NCBI GenBank assembly: GCA_023014485.1 | Contig: JAJOZX010000926.1 | Coordinates: 425,001-489,000, forward strand | Reading direction: 5' to 3' | From: Bathynomus jamesi | Taxonomy: Eukaryota; Arthropoda; Malacostraca; Isopoda; Cirolanidae | DNA length: 64,000 nt | In this document: one piece after another, positions 20,656 to 30,619 of the stretch | How positions within the stretch are numbered: position 1 is the first letter of the stretch | Layout: every line of letters begins with the position of its first letter | Made by a program: the position numbers and the translations under genes | Notes under the pieces: model-generated | The model's database searches: none | Told to the model about the DNA's origin: nothing | What the model saw: only the letters and a program-made list of their open reading frames with translations

Positions 20656-21882
20656 CAAAAGCATTCGGACACCGCATGGTTTTGGGAAAAATGGTTTTTT
20701 ATGGCATTTAGTAACCAGTAGGTCCACCCTTTGCTTTTATTACAGCGTCAACACATCGAGGCATACTTTCCACCAGTTTTCGGTAAGTCTGTGCAGGAAT
20801 GGCTCGCCATTCCTCTTGCAGAGCTGATGCAAGAGATGCAAGTGAAGCCGGGCGTGGTGTGCGGTTTCGTATCCGTCGCTCCAGTTCGTCCCACATGTGC
20901 TCGATTGGGTTGAGATCGGGGCTCTGAGCAGGCCAGTCTAACAAATCCACCTTATTTTCACGAAACCAGTCCTGCACACGCCTTGCAGTATGGCAGGGAG
21001 CTCGATCCTGTTGAAACAAACAATGGCCATCTCCGTAGTATTGCCACAGTGTAGGGAGGGCCGAATTGTCCAGAACGTCGAGATAAACGTCAGCGTTCAT
21101 GGTAGTGGGTATAACAACCAACGGGCCGAGCCCTAGCCAGGAAAAACAACCCCATACCATGATGGACCCTCCACCGAACTTCACTGTTGGACGTACACAG
21201 TCAGGAAGAAGCCGTTCTCCGGGCTGTCGCCACACCCAAACACGCCCATCAGACTGGAAGAGTGAATTCCGCGACTCGTCGCTCCAAAGAACAGTTTTCC
21301 AGTCCTCCACGGTCCAGGAACGACGGGAGACACACCAGACCAAACGACGCGTGGCATTAACTTTTGTAATCAGTGGCTTGTGTACAGCTGCTCTACCATA
21401 ATAACCGAGTCTGTGCATCTCTCTGCGGATAGTTACAGTACTAACGGAGGTACCGGATGCTCTTCCTACCTCCTCAGCGATGGAAGCGGCAGAGGACGTG
21501 CGGGACTTCTTGACATGTCGTACCAGACTTCTTCTATCACGTTCCGTCAGTTTGCGTGGTCGTCCGGAACGTTTTTTCGCGTTAGTTTCACCGTCGTGCT
21601 TCCATCTCATGATAACATCCGCTACAGTCGACTTTGGTATATCCTGTTTGGCTGCAATGTTTCGTATAGAAACGTTACTTAAATAACATCCGATGACGAG
21701 TCCACGTTGGAACTCGGAGAGTTCACGTCCGCGCGGCATGGCTTCACAACAGTTACTGATAACTTAACAGAACACCTCAGCATTATAGTTTCGCCACGCT
21801 TTTTCCCAGCATACCTTTCGGCGAAGGTGATATTTGCAGAAATGCGGATTTTCCGGGGTGTCCGAATACTTTTGATCATATA
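20651..21882 (-). mobile_element. Tc1-like transposon with DD34E transposase, apparently complete
   Basis: Inverted ends share ATGATCAAAAG and TTCGGACACC. Both lie in TA-rich DNA, so the exact boundary is uncertain by a few bases. A single uninterrupted transposase occupies almost the whole interior. The size of about 1.23 kb is normal for an autonomous element. Confidence 0.9.
20708..21739 (-). CDS. Tc1-like transposase, DD34E, intact
   Basis: A 343-residue transposase starting at the ATG at 21739 ([13 protein letters not shown]). Residues 1-110 hold two helix-turn-helix domains with the AT-hook-like linker [10 protein letters not shown] between them. The DDE core shows D in [13 protein letters not shown] in [12 protein letters not shown] and E in [11 protein letters not shown], with 34 residues between the second D and the E as in classic Tc1. 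The C-terminus ends [12 protein letters not shown]. No frameshift or stop interrupts it. It would catalyse excision and TA-targeted insertion of this element. Confidence 0.93.
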   Translation of the reverse strand: MPRGRELSEFQRGLVIGCYLSNVSIRNIAAKQDIPKSTVADVIMRWKHDGETNAKKRSGRPRKLTERDRRSLVRHVKKSRTSSAASIAEEVGRASGTSVSTVTIRREMHRLGYYGRAAVHKPLITKVNATRRLVWCVSRRSWTVEDWKTVLWSDESRNSLFQSDGRVWVWRQPGERLLPDCVRPTVKFGGGSIMVWGCFSWLGLGPLVVIPTTMNADVYLDVLDNSALPTLWQYYGDGHCLFQQDRAPCHTARRVQDWFRENKVDLLDWPAQSPDLNPIEHMWDELERRIRNRTPRPASLASLASALQEEWRAIPAQTYRKLVESMPRCVDAVIKAKGGPTGY

Positions 21883-21930
<48 letters not shown>

Positions 21931-21933
<3 letters not shown>

Positions 21934-22371
21934 CTTTCAAAAATATGTGCCTATTCTATTCTTAAATATATTTACCGACGTGTTCATTAAAACTGTCGAT
22001 GGGAGACTGCTCCATTTTTCGATTACTTTATAAATAAAAAATTTATTTCGCTATGTTGGTTTGAAACCTTTCACCATTAATTTTGATGGCGTTCTTTCTT
22101 ATAACGATTTTATAGTCTAGGTCAAGATAAAAGGAGGAGGAAGATAAGGTACAGAAGTTACAGGATAATAAAAAAACAGGAGATTAACTCTAGCCCAAGA
22201 AAATCTGAGTATTACAGGGTTACAGTTACAGGCTAACAAAGACACTAAAATCCACTCAAGGCTAGCCCAACAAAGAAGTAGAAAAGTTGGAAAGAGCAAA
22301 GAAAAAACAATACTGAAAACTTACACTATGCTTAAAAAACTTATACCATGCTTATGAAAACTTATACCATG
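21931..22371. other. No recognised feature
   Basis: AT-rich sequence up to a (CT)n tract. No transposon end or reliable ORF is seen. Confidence 0.4.
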
Positions 22372-22416
22372 CTCTCTCTCTCTCTCCCTCTGAGAGAGAG
22401 AGAGAGAGAGAGAGAG
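22372..22416. repeat. (CT)n-(GA)n junction at the LINE 3' end
   Basis: A CT tract runs into a GA tract. The GA part is the reverse-strand tail of LINE copy B. Confidence 0.9.
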
Positions 22417-23142
22417 TTACAAGGAAAAGAAGTAGGCTACCTCAAAAGGTCTTGCGGCCCATACCGAGGAGGTACCAATGGCAACGGATGCCAGGGAAGA
22501 ATTCCTACACCCTCAAATAGTGTGCAAGATTCGGTTTAATCTGTTCTTGAACTGATCCACAGAGGAAATGTTCACAACTTCTGAAGGTAACCTGTTCCAC
22601 GTGTCACAGATCTTATAGGTAAAGTAATTCCCACACACACACACACGAGTGCTAAACCATTTCAAATCCAACTTCCAACCATTGTTGCGAGTTGAGTTAT
22701 CATTTAAACTAAACATGCTTCTAAAATCGACATCGTTAAACCCGTGTAAGAGTTTGAAAACCTCAATGAGTTGACCGCGCAGCTTCCGAGTTTCCAGCGA
22801 AAACAAATTCAGGGCGCGTAAGCGTCGATTGTAGCCCATATGCCTAACGGAAGAGATTAACTTCGTGGCCCTCGCCTGGAATCGCTCCAGCATCTCAATA
22901 TCTTTCCTGAGGGTGGGTGACCAGAACTGCACAGCATACTCCAGGTGCGGCCGAACCAGGGAATTGTACAGAGAGAGCACAATCTCCTTGTTCCGAAATT
23001 GAAATTGCCTTCTCATATAACCCAACACCTTCTGGGCTTTCTTTTCCACCTCTACGCACTGTTTGGTAAACTTAAAGTCGCTGCTAATTAGCACATCCAA
23101 GTCCTTTTCCAAATCATTGGCCTCGATATTACTCCCCAACAT
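22417..23142 (-). mobile_element. CR1/L2-like LINE, copy B, 3' fragment
   Basis: Holds the last ~200 codons and 3' UTR of the LINE seen at 3.9-6.0 kb, on the - strand. The 5' truncation point is followed directly by (GA)n at 23148-23180, and the 3' end abuts (GA)n at 22392-22416, so both flanks are the same microsatellite. A short ACACAC expansion lies in the coding part near 22640. Confidence 0.88.
22513..23142 (-). pseudogene. LINE C-terminal domain, open but truncated
   Basis: A 209-residue frame with no catalytic reverse transcriptase motifs. It starts near the LGSNIEANDLEKDL region, contains NSLVRPHLEYAVQFWSP and RVQ-like and MGYNRRLRALNLFSLE blocks, and ends with WNRLPSEVVN and the natural stop. 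The function of this domain in CR1/L2-type LINEs is not well defined. It has no start of its own. Confidence 0.85.
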
Positions 23143-23145
23143 GGA

Positions 23146-23147
<2 letters not shown>

Positions 23148-23180
<33 letters not shown>
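23148..23180. repeat. (GA)n at the LINE 5' junction
   Basis: A GA tract directly upstream (in LINE orientation) of copy B. Confidence 0.9.
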
Positions 23181-23183
<3 letters not shown>

Positions 23184-25017
23184 CCTACTATGTTTACACT
23201 TTGGAACGTGTAAAGCTTTCGCAGAGAAATATTAGCAGCAATAAAGTATAAAACAGAGAAGAATTTCACTCTTCCGCCAGCCCCTACTGACAGAAAATAA
23301 GTGATGAAAAAAGAATTTTTGGAAAGGAGGAAAGTGAAAAGAAGAGAATAGTTTCAGAGTTCATTCACACCAGGCATACACTTGTGTACCCATTAGCTGA
23401 AAATGCAAAATAAGTGATTACATTTATTTATTAAAGGAAATATGTCATCATTTAATAGCCGAATGCAAAAAATTACCGTGCTGTTCGGCTCAACATTTAG
23501 AATTTATTCTCAAGTAGTACATCCCTAAAAAATATGTCTGTTTGAAGGTTTTGACTCTCTCAGAATCTCTATTAACCTTCCTGTCTTTGCGAAAGAGGTT
23601 ATCATCTGAGGGCTCCCACTACTCCGAAATCAGACCCGGCCAGCGACTCCTATTATGTTTATTGTCAAAAGGGAACATTACTACCATTACTGTACCCTAA
23701 CAGGGACTAACTAACCCTTCTTTAAGCCAATACCTTAACTGTAACACGCAAAAAATAAGAATGAGGATCAAAAGAAATAAAGAGGAAATACTACACTTTA
23801 AACCACAAACCAAAGGAGAGACGAAAGGAATTTCCGAAATGTTGGTAATTTTAAAAATTTCTATTCTCTATGAATCTTCCAATAATTCTCTTCGCAAATA
23901 AAAGTTAGGTATTGTTAGGTCTCTTTAGGTAAGGTAAATTCGGGCTAAGTTAGGTTAGATAAAACTAGGTTAACTTACGTTAGTTAAAGATAATTAATCT
24001 TATTTTTAGACGTCTTTGCTCGAAGACGCGCGGCATTTTCGATGGATAATTTCTGGTGTTCTAGAAAAATTTGTCGAAGTTTCAAGAATCTGGTTCGTTA
24101 TTAGAATGTTGGTCTCTCGAATGATTCCGGTGCCAGCGGAAGAAGGGAGGAACGCAGTACTGACGCGTGGAAAATCGGCGACTCCGTAAAATACGTCATC
24201 CCATAAGAAACGCGACCAGAGCCGAATCAACCGTTCGCGTCACAGAGGAGATTGGGAAAGCTGTAGCACACCCCATCCCCGGCCGAACCAATGCCTAAAC
24301 GAAGAGGAGCCTCGAATAACTTATTAGTCCGAAAATAATATAAAAGAACGAAATATCGGTTCACTTAGCATACTCTCATATGCTCATATTAAATTTCACA
24401 AACAGATAAGAGTCTTCAGTGATGGTATGTTTGTTTACTCTGTCCTCCAGCAGGCTCAAGAAGAACTTAAAAATCTGACTAAAGTTTTTCTTCACTGTCG
24501 CTTCATTTTAACGAATCGAAAAAAGATTGGCTTTTTGAGAAGTTAACTTAGGGCTTAAATTTTAAGCAATTTTTAACGAATCGAAAGGGACTGCATGAAG
24601 CGTACCCACACAATCTAGACTGTACGCACGTGAGCGTAGCTTGCGCAGCCTGCGTAGGCCTACCTAACGAACGCCAAACTGCAACCGACATTTAGATGGT
24701 ATTTTCGTCGTCGGCTGTTTACTGCTGTGTGTCAATGTCTGACTTTTCACCCCAACAATGTGAACAGAAAACTTAACATTTAACAAAATTAATAATAATA
24801 ATGATAAAAGTTTGTTCAATTAACTTCATTATTAGCATACGATAATCGCCTAACCTTAAACCAGAGTCCAATTCATAAGTTTTTCTTCAAAAAACTTTCA
24901 TTAAAATATCAAACTTTAAAATTTCTCAATTAATTATGCAAAATAACTGAATTTCCTGCTTTCAAAGTAACAGGGATGCAAACAGGATTAAGGGATATAT
25001 AACCACTGAAATAGTTC
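23181..25017. other. Mostly unassigned; dispersed repeat at 23540-23860
   Basis: The stretch 23540-23860 shares short blocks (around CCGGCCAGCGA) with 3300-3838. A TTAGGTT-rich patch lies at about 23905-23990. No gene was recognised in the rest. Confidence 0.4.
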
Positions 25018-25021
25018 ATAT

Positions 25022-25066
<45 letters not shown>

Positions 25067-25069
<3 letters not shown>

Positions 25070-25339
25070 CGCAAGGGGGTTCTAAGCTCGTGCTCTTGAG
25101 TGCTCTTTGTGCTCGTTTGTACGTGCTTGTTCCTGGAGGTTTCACGTGCGCCCTCCCGGCCCTAGCACCCAAGGATGATGGGGCTCGACCCTGCAGTCCT
25201 TGTCATCCTTGGTCTTTTTCCACTTCGACTGTCCCCTCCACCCTTTCTTTTCCTCTGTCTTTCCTCTCACTTTTTCTTTGTTTTTCCGCTGAGATATGCC
25301 CTTTTAAATAGAGGCGAATCGGTTCTTCCCGAACTTAAA

Positions 25340-25341
<2 letters not shown>
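25067..25341. other. GC-richer island between two (TA)n tracts
   Basis: About 275 bp of higher GC DNA is framed by TA microsatellites (25018-25066 and 25342-25377). It looks like an inserted unit, but no inverted ends, RNA motif or credible ORF was found. Confidence 0.4.
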
Positions 25342-25378
<37 letters not shown>

Positions 25379-25469
25379 TGTATGTTACAGAGTTACAGGT
25401 TAAAATCTAAGTGTTCTCGGCTGGCCCAAGAATAAAGTAGAGAAAATAAAGGAAAATAGAAATGGCAAA

Positions 25470-26155
25470 TGAGAGAGAGAGAGAGAGAGTTACAAGGAAA
25501 AGAAGTACCTGAAAAGGCCTTGCGGCCCATACCGAGGAGGTACCAATGGCAACGGGTGCCAGGGAAAATTTTGTACACACTCAAATAGTGTGCAAGATTT
25601 GGTCTAACCTTTTCTTGAACTGATCCACAGGGGAACTGTTCACAACTTCTGAAGGTAACCTGTTCCACGTGTCACAGATCTTATACATAAAGTAATTCCC
25701 ACATACACTAGTCCTAAACCGTTTCAAATCCAACTTCCAACCATTGTTGCAAGTTGGGTTATCATTTAAACTAAACATGCTTCTAAAATCGACATCTTTG
25801 AACCCGCGTCACGTAAGCGTCGATTGTAGCCCATATGCCTAACGGAAGGGATTAACTTTGTGGCATTCTTCAGCCTGTTTTCAATCCACCTACCTACTTC
25901 CCCACCAATACCCAGCACGCGCACTTTAGCCATTAGCCGGCGGTAAGGTACCTTATCAAAGGCTTTATAATCAATCGCCCTACTCTTATCATACTCACTC
26001 AACATGACGTGGAAAAACTAAAGCATGTTGGTGAGACACGACCTATGCCGTCTAAACCCATGTTGGAGTCCCCAAGTAGCTTGTAGGAATCCAAATGGTC
26101 AACAATCCTACCCGCTATTATCCCCTCTAATTATTTACCTACAACTGAAGTGAAA
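25470..26155 (-). mobile_element. CR1/L2-like LINE, copy C, rearranged
   Basis: The 3' UTR, (GA)n tail and C-terminal end of the LINE are present on the - strand. An internal deletion then joins the MGYNRRLR region straight to the palm-domain region near RWIEN. A further deletion follows. Frames 25581-25778 and 25766-26005 are the readable pieces. The sequence up to 26155 still matches the reverse transcriptase region around the QHGFRRH motif. The 5' side does not end in (GA)n here. Confidence 0.8.
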
Positions 26156-26556
26156 TGGTGTTATTTATAGAGGTTCCAAAGCCTCTTTTCCCACGCATGA
26201 GGTAGCAGTTGGGTCCTAATCGTAAGAGTAGAGAAAAAAAGTTAATACTAAAAGTTTTTTTTTTTTTTTTTTTCTGCAGTCAGAGGAGAACATCATTGAC
26301 CTAAGCTAACAGGGCAGAGTAGGGATGGGAAGGGGTCCTAGTAACCCACGGGACAGGTTTGTACAACGGACTTCACCCGCCCTCCCGAAAGAGAGAGAAC
26401 CTAAAGGAATTGGGAGCCAATTTCTTTAGAATCCCATGACTCGGGACCGGAGGGCTGTCACACCCCAAGTATAAATTTTACTACACCCAGGAGGAACGTG
26501 CATAACCTTTATACCCCCTGCGGAGCAAGAGAGAGAGAGAGAGAGAGATTTGGTAT
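26156..26556. other. Unassigned; ends in a (GA)n tract
   Basis: No gene or transposon was recognised. A poly-T run lies at about 26258-26273 and a (GA)n tract at about 26528-26550. Confidence 0.4.
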
Positions 26557-26697
26557 TTGTCACGAGATGTGAATTCAAAAAAATATGTATATCTACTCTT
26601 GAGAACGTTATGCCTCCATTATTCCAACAAGAAAAGCTCCAGTTTAACGAACAAATTCCGCAAGAAGACTGTGCAGCCTGTCACACTTCGCACCATG

Positions 26698-26812
26698 TTG
26701 TACAATAAAGAACATTTTTTTTCCTCAAAGAACTTCATAGATACAATCATTACGAGTCACCCAGAAGCTGGGAAAGTAACACCCCGCAAATCTCAACTGT
26801 AGGTCAAATTTT
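26698..26812 (+). repeat. Dispersed repeat, copy 1 of 2
   Basis: About 115 bp including AACTTCATAGATACAATC and CACCCAGAAGCTGGGAAAG match the stretch at 29822-29938 at high identity. Family unknown; it may be a decayed Tc1 interior, because a Tc1 remnant follows directly here. Confidence 0.65.
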
Positions 26813-27034
26813 GTCTCTCACTGAAAGACAAAAGGGGTTAGAAATATTTCCTCGTACTCCGACAAGCCCAGATACGAATCCTATCGAGCAAATAGCCTAT
26901 GGGAGTAGTATTTTGATAACCAAGTACATAAAACACGACCTCCCTCATCCGCATCAAAATATGAATCCGGGCGTAATCCAAAATCTCATCGCAAAGATGC
27001 CACAACGTGCCCAAGACCTTTATGAAGCACACTA
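26806..27034 (+). pseudogene. Decayed Tc1-like transposase C-terminus
   Basis: The frame 26811-27035 retains SPDTNPIEQIAYGS, which matches the catalytic glutamate region ([10 protein letters not shown] in intact Tc1 proteins), and a C-terminal VIQNLIAKMPQRAQDLYEA. The rest of the protein is gone and inverted ends were not found. It is an old fragment. Confidence 0.65.
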
Positions 27035-27038
27035 GAAA

Positions 27039-27042
<4 letters not shown>

Positions 27043-27081
<39 letters not shown>
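27043..27081. repeat. (TA)n microsatellite
   Basis: A TA tract at the tail end of the SINE. Confidence 0.9.
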
Positions 27082-27083
<2 letters not shown>

Positions 27084-27089
27084 CCTTGG

Positions 27090-28150
27090 TTAACCTTGGT
27101 TTTGCTTCCGCCCGAATTGTTCATTCTGACGAAGGTCAAGCTTGTCACTTCACCTTAGATCTACAGTTTAACGTGGAATCTGAACCACGCCCCACCAGCA
27201 GGGCCACTCATGAGAAGATTTCCTACCACTTCCAGCAACAAATGGCATGGTTTCTTAAATTCTTAGTGTTAATAAAACCCGATAAAACCCAGGTGGGTTG
27301 GGTTTTTTCAATAAAATCCAGTTTTTTGTCAACCCTGCCAGCAACCCAGCGTCTTAACCACTTGGCTATCCAGGGTACCCATTTATCAATCAACCAATTT
27401 CTTTATTGTGTGGAAGGATGAACAACTAGGTTTCGGTGCACGCTGCCTGCCGTCACCGGGTCTCGATCGCGGGGCCGATGGATTCGTAGTCAGCGACGCT
27501 AACCACTAGGGATGTACCGATATCGCTTTTTAGCCGATAACCGATACCGATATTAAAAACAGTATCGGCCGATAACCGATACCGATATCCAGCTAGGGTT
27601 TATTAGTGTGTCATATTTTTGTAACATATTCATAATTTATTTTCTGTGTTGAAAATTTGGCAACAAAGCAATAATCCTTTTCATTAAAGATGGCAACACT
27701 GCATTAGATGTCATAGTTTTGTTTGTTATACAATTGGACTGCGGGTCTATGCTGGGCTTAGTAAATGTGTTTTTAACCAGCTAGCTGGGTTAATATTGTG
27801 AGCTATGACTACAAGATAGTTTTTTGGTTTTCTAGGCTTTGTACCTATTTCTCAAAGGATTTACACTCGTAAACATTGCCAGTGCTGCTAGAAATTGGCT
27901 TTCTCCTGAACATACAGAGCAGCTGCTATTTTTACATGAGAACTTAACCCTTGTGAAAAAATAACGAGTTATGTGAAGTGATAAAACAATAAAATATTGG
28001 AAATTTCATCCTCTAAAGTCTAAATAGTCTTACTCATAATTTTGGAAAAATCGTACTTTTGAAATATCGGCCGATATCGATAAAAATCTACCGATATCAC
28101 CGATACCGATATATCGGTACATCCCTACTAACCACTACACCACCGAGGCG
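27090..28150 (-). mobile_element. tRNA-derived SINE, split by a hAT MITE
   Basis: Read on the - strand, the unit starts at 28150 with a tRNA-like head (A box near TGGTGTAGTGGTTAG; B box in GATCGAGACCC at about 27450-27465). It continues with a second tRNA-like module (GTTAAGACGC near 27350) and ends in a tail with GACCTTCGTCAGAATGAAC. The head is interrupted by the hAT MITE at 27507-28127. A fuller relative is at 30315-30610 and a headless one at 49660-49918. Transcription would be by RNA polymerase III, with LINE machinery for movement. Confidence 0.75.
27507..28127. mobile_element. hAT MITE (TATCGG-rich ends), copy 2
   Basis: Ends TAGGGATGTACCGATAT and ATATCGGTACATCCCTA are inverted repeats. 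The exact 8-bp duplication CTAACCAC lies at 27499-27506 and 28128-28135, inside the SINE head. It is the uninterrupted counterpart of 18668-20343 and keeps the empty site (CCAGCTAGCTGG, near 27777) for the hAT nested there. Confidence 0.9.
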
Positions 28151-28426
28151 ATATATATAAGGTCAAGCGTGATCTTATGAAATTCTATTTACTTTATGTC
28201 ACACACACACACACACACATTTGAGCCTCATTTTAAAAAATGTCTACAAATCGTCCAATACCCAAAAACTTTATGAAAAAAATAGCACTGTGCGAAAACC
28301 TTTTTTTTTTCTACGGAAGAAGAGATCCTGCAAAGGATATTGGAAGACTCATCCTGTGCCACATAATGTAGTCTACGCCTTTGTCTTCTGACTTTATCGC
28401 GATAAAGCAATATTCCATTCAGAAAA
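28151..28426. other. No recognised feature
   Basis: Contains a short (CA)n run at about 28200-28219. Otherwise nothing was recognised. Confidence 0.4.
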
Positions 28427-28504
28427 CAGGGTGGTCCACAAAAGTGCCCCCCCCCCCCCAGACCAAGAAATATATATTAGTGGGAACACTTTTGGATTAC
28501 CCTG
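28427..28504. mobile_element. Very short mariner-type MITE
   Basis: About 78 bp with ends CAGGGTGGTCCACAAAAGTG and CACTTTTGGATTACCCTG, ending before TA on the right. A poly-C run lies near the centre. The ends resemble other mariner termini in this window, which begin CAGGG. The left TA is not preserved, so the call is tentative. Confidence 0.5.
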
Positions 28505-28625
28505 TATAACAATATGTTACGATTTTTCAATAACAATGTTTAGGACTGTTTAAACTCCTTCGTAACGGCCAGAAAGATCGTGTGACAGAGGGAACCCGCG
28601 ACTTTACGTGGAAACCAAAACACCT

Positions 28626-28690
28626 ACGGGTCACTACATCATCCGAACGAGGAGGACGGCCACCCATCCAACTAGTGAACTCAAACTCGC
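28626..28690 (-). mobile_element. 5S rRNA-derived SINE fragment
   Basis: The - strand reads CTAGTTGGATGGGTGGCCGTC followed by CGGATGATGTAG. The first block matches the internal promoter C box of 5S rRNA (TACTTGGATGGGTGACCG). Two relatives lie at 29178-29283 and 46290-46398, and all share the downstream GATGATGTA block that is not part of 5S rRNA. It is therefore a dispersed SINE-like unit, not a 5S gene. Confidence 0.6.
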
Positions 28691-29177
28691 ATACGATAAA
28701 AATAAAATAAAAAAGTTCCTCCAGAAACAAAATTTCTAAAATAACTAACTGTAATATTGTCTATCTTTGAATATTTATTCCTTTTGGCGAGACAATAATT
28801 AAAATTAAAAACCAAAATCCAATCATTGCTGAGTGGTAATTTTTTAAGTTCTTTAACAACTTTACATTTTTTAGGCGAACTTTTTTCCGACGTTATACGC
28901 GCGGAAGAACTTATTATTTAAGTATTTCTCGCAGACATTAAAAAAAAAGAGAAAATATTCACTGAATAATTAATTCTTCTCGAATTCCCATCGTCCGTTT
29001 CCTTATCAATGAGCTTCCGTGACTAGGCTGGGTGGGGGGTGGACCCACGCCGCGAAGGTCAGAGTTCGATTTCCACCTTTGCCTCGGTTGACTCCCTCGG
29101 GAGTTCGAGCCCAACGGGCGTTCCGGATTTTAGGCGTAACCTCACTGTACCTTTTGTTAAAAACGAGTTACGTCGTA
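28691..29177. other. AT-rich DNA; no gene recognised
   Basis: A stretch at about 29030-29080 has a tRNA B-box-like phrase (AGAGTTCGATTTCC) but no complete tRNA fold. Confidence 0.4.
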
Positions 29178-29283
29178 ACCAGTGTCGTAACACCGCTTCT
29201 CGTCAATCAGCGAAGTTAAGCGACATTAGGTCTGGGTGGTAGTTGGGTGGGGGTCCGTCCTCCACGCCCAGATGATGTAACGC
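29178..29283 (+). mobile_element. 5S rRNA-derived SINE
   Basis: The sequence CAGCGAAGTTAAGCGACATT matches the A-box region of 5S rRNA (GGAAGTTAAGCAACGTT), followed by GGTCTGGGTGGTAGTTGGGT, which corresponds to the intermediate element and C box. It then departs into the shared CAGATGATGTAAC block. Diverged promoter elements and the non-5S tail point to a SINE3-type retroposon rather than a functional 5S gene. RNA polymerase III transcription through TFIIIA-type elements is inferred. Confidence 0.65.
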
Positions 29284-29409
29284 CCAGTAGTTTGGCTCCC
29301 ACTTATAAAAGCTGTAGATTCCCTCCGTTAAAGGTTAAATACCCTCATCAAACAACGCTGAATAGCCTAAACAAACAATGACTCGGAAATGAAAGATATT
29401 TTCCTTTTT

Positions 29410-29800
29410 CAGTGATAAAAGATCATTCAGAACTAAAACATTTGATCTTCGTAAGCGGTAAAAGATCATTCGGAGCTAATTTTTGCCTTTCTAAACCATA
29501 CAAGATCAATCTGGGAAAACGCACCAAGAGAAGGGGACATTTAGTAGTAAACGTCATAAACGTTTTATTAACATTTTATAAACGTTTACGACTTTGAATA
29601 AAGGTCCCATTTCTAGTTGGGAAAAGATCTCTTCGCTTTTTCGTAGTGGTTGTAGGTCATTCGGAGATTAAAAGCTCTCGCCTCTCTTAATCGTACGAGA
29701 TTAGTCAGAGCTAAAACATTGCCGCTTTCGGAACGATATTAGATCATTCCGAGCCAATATAATTTGCCTTTCTCAACGACATTAAATTATTAAGAAAGTA
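29410..29800 (+). repeat. Degenerate tandem repeat of about 50 bp
   Basis: At least five diverged units follow the pattern AGATCATTCGGAGCTAAAA, then TTGCCTTTCT, then a variable stretch with AACG. They are found from about 29410 to 29800. No ORF respects the unit length, so a coding role is unlikely. Confidence 0.55.
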
Positions 29801-29821
29801 CTTTAGTTTGAAACAGAAACT

Positions 29822-29938
29822 GTTGTACGATAAAGAACATTTTTTTTTCCTCAAAGAATTTCATAAATACAATCGTTACGCATCACCCAGAAGCTGGGAA
29901 AGGAACACCCGGCAAATCTCAATTGTAAGTCAAATTTT
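29822..29938 (+). repeat. Dispersed repeat, copy 2 of 2
   Basis: Matches 26698-26812 over about 115 bp, including CACCCAGAAGCTGGGAAAG. Confidence 0.65.
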
Positions 29939-30314
29939 ATTCATAAACTGGAGACAGCGTTATTAAATGTAATACAATATATGCAAACATTAACTGCAAA
30001 AAGCTGTTAGTATATAACTGCATACATAATGTTTTTATTACAATAACACCACTGTTTTCCGCTGATTTCAGAGTATATTGATTAATATTCATATAAATGT
30101 GAAGAAAATATTATTATATTTTTGTAACTACACTTATTTTTCATATATATATATATATATACACGAGAAAACAGGATTCAAGGACAAAACCATTGAAGCG
30201 ATGTTAATAATCTTAAAAGAAATGACATGGAAACTTTCGGAAAATATGTTCCAAAACAGCAGAGGAAAAAAGGAAAAATAACTATTTCGAGAGGCAAAGG
30301 CGAACAATTTTATA
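29939..30314. other. AT-rich DNA without a recognised feature
   Basis: A (TA)n run lies at about 30144-30160. No gene was recognised. Confidence 0.4.
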
Positions 30315-30610
30315 CGCCTCGGTGGTATAGTGGTTAGCGTCGCTGACTACGAATCCATCGGCCCCGGGATCGAGACCGGGTGACGGCAGGCGGCGCGCAG
30401 CAAAGCCCAGCTGTCCATCCTTCCACACAATAAAGAAATTGGTTGGTAGATAAATGGGTACCCGAAGTAACCTCGTAGTTAAGACGCTGGGCTGCTGCTG
30501 ATGGGGCGTGGTTCGGATTCCACCTTAAACTGTAGGTCTAAGGTGGAGTGACAAACTTGACCTTCGTCAGAATGAACAATTCGGGCGGAAGCTAAACCAA
30601 AAGGTAACCA
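30315..30610 (+). mobile_element. tRNA-derived SINE with two tRNA-like modules
   Basis: The head CGCCTCGGTGGTATAGTGG to GATCGAGACCGGG carries A-box and B-box motifs of a tRNA promoter. A second tRNA-like module (CCTCGTAGTTAAGACGCTGG to GGTTCGGATTCC) follows after a linker with CAATAAAGAAATTGGTTGG. The tail contains GACCTTCGTCAGAATGAAC. Relatives lie at 27090-28150 and 49660-49918. It has no coding capacity and would depend on a LINE for movement. Confidence 0.75.
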
Positions 30611-30619
30611 ACATATTCA

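Noticed and set aside
29178..29283. A 5S rRNA gene
   Set aside because: Only parts of the internal promoter match. The ends do not match 5S rRNA and two other copies share the same non-5S tail.
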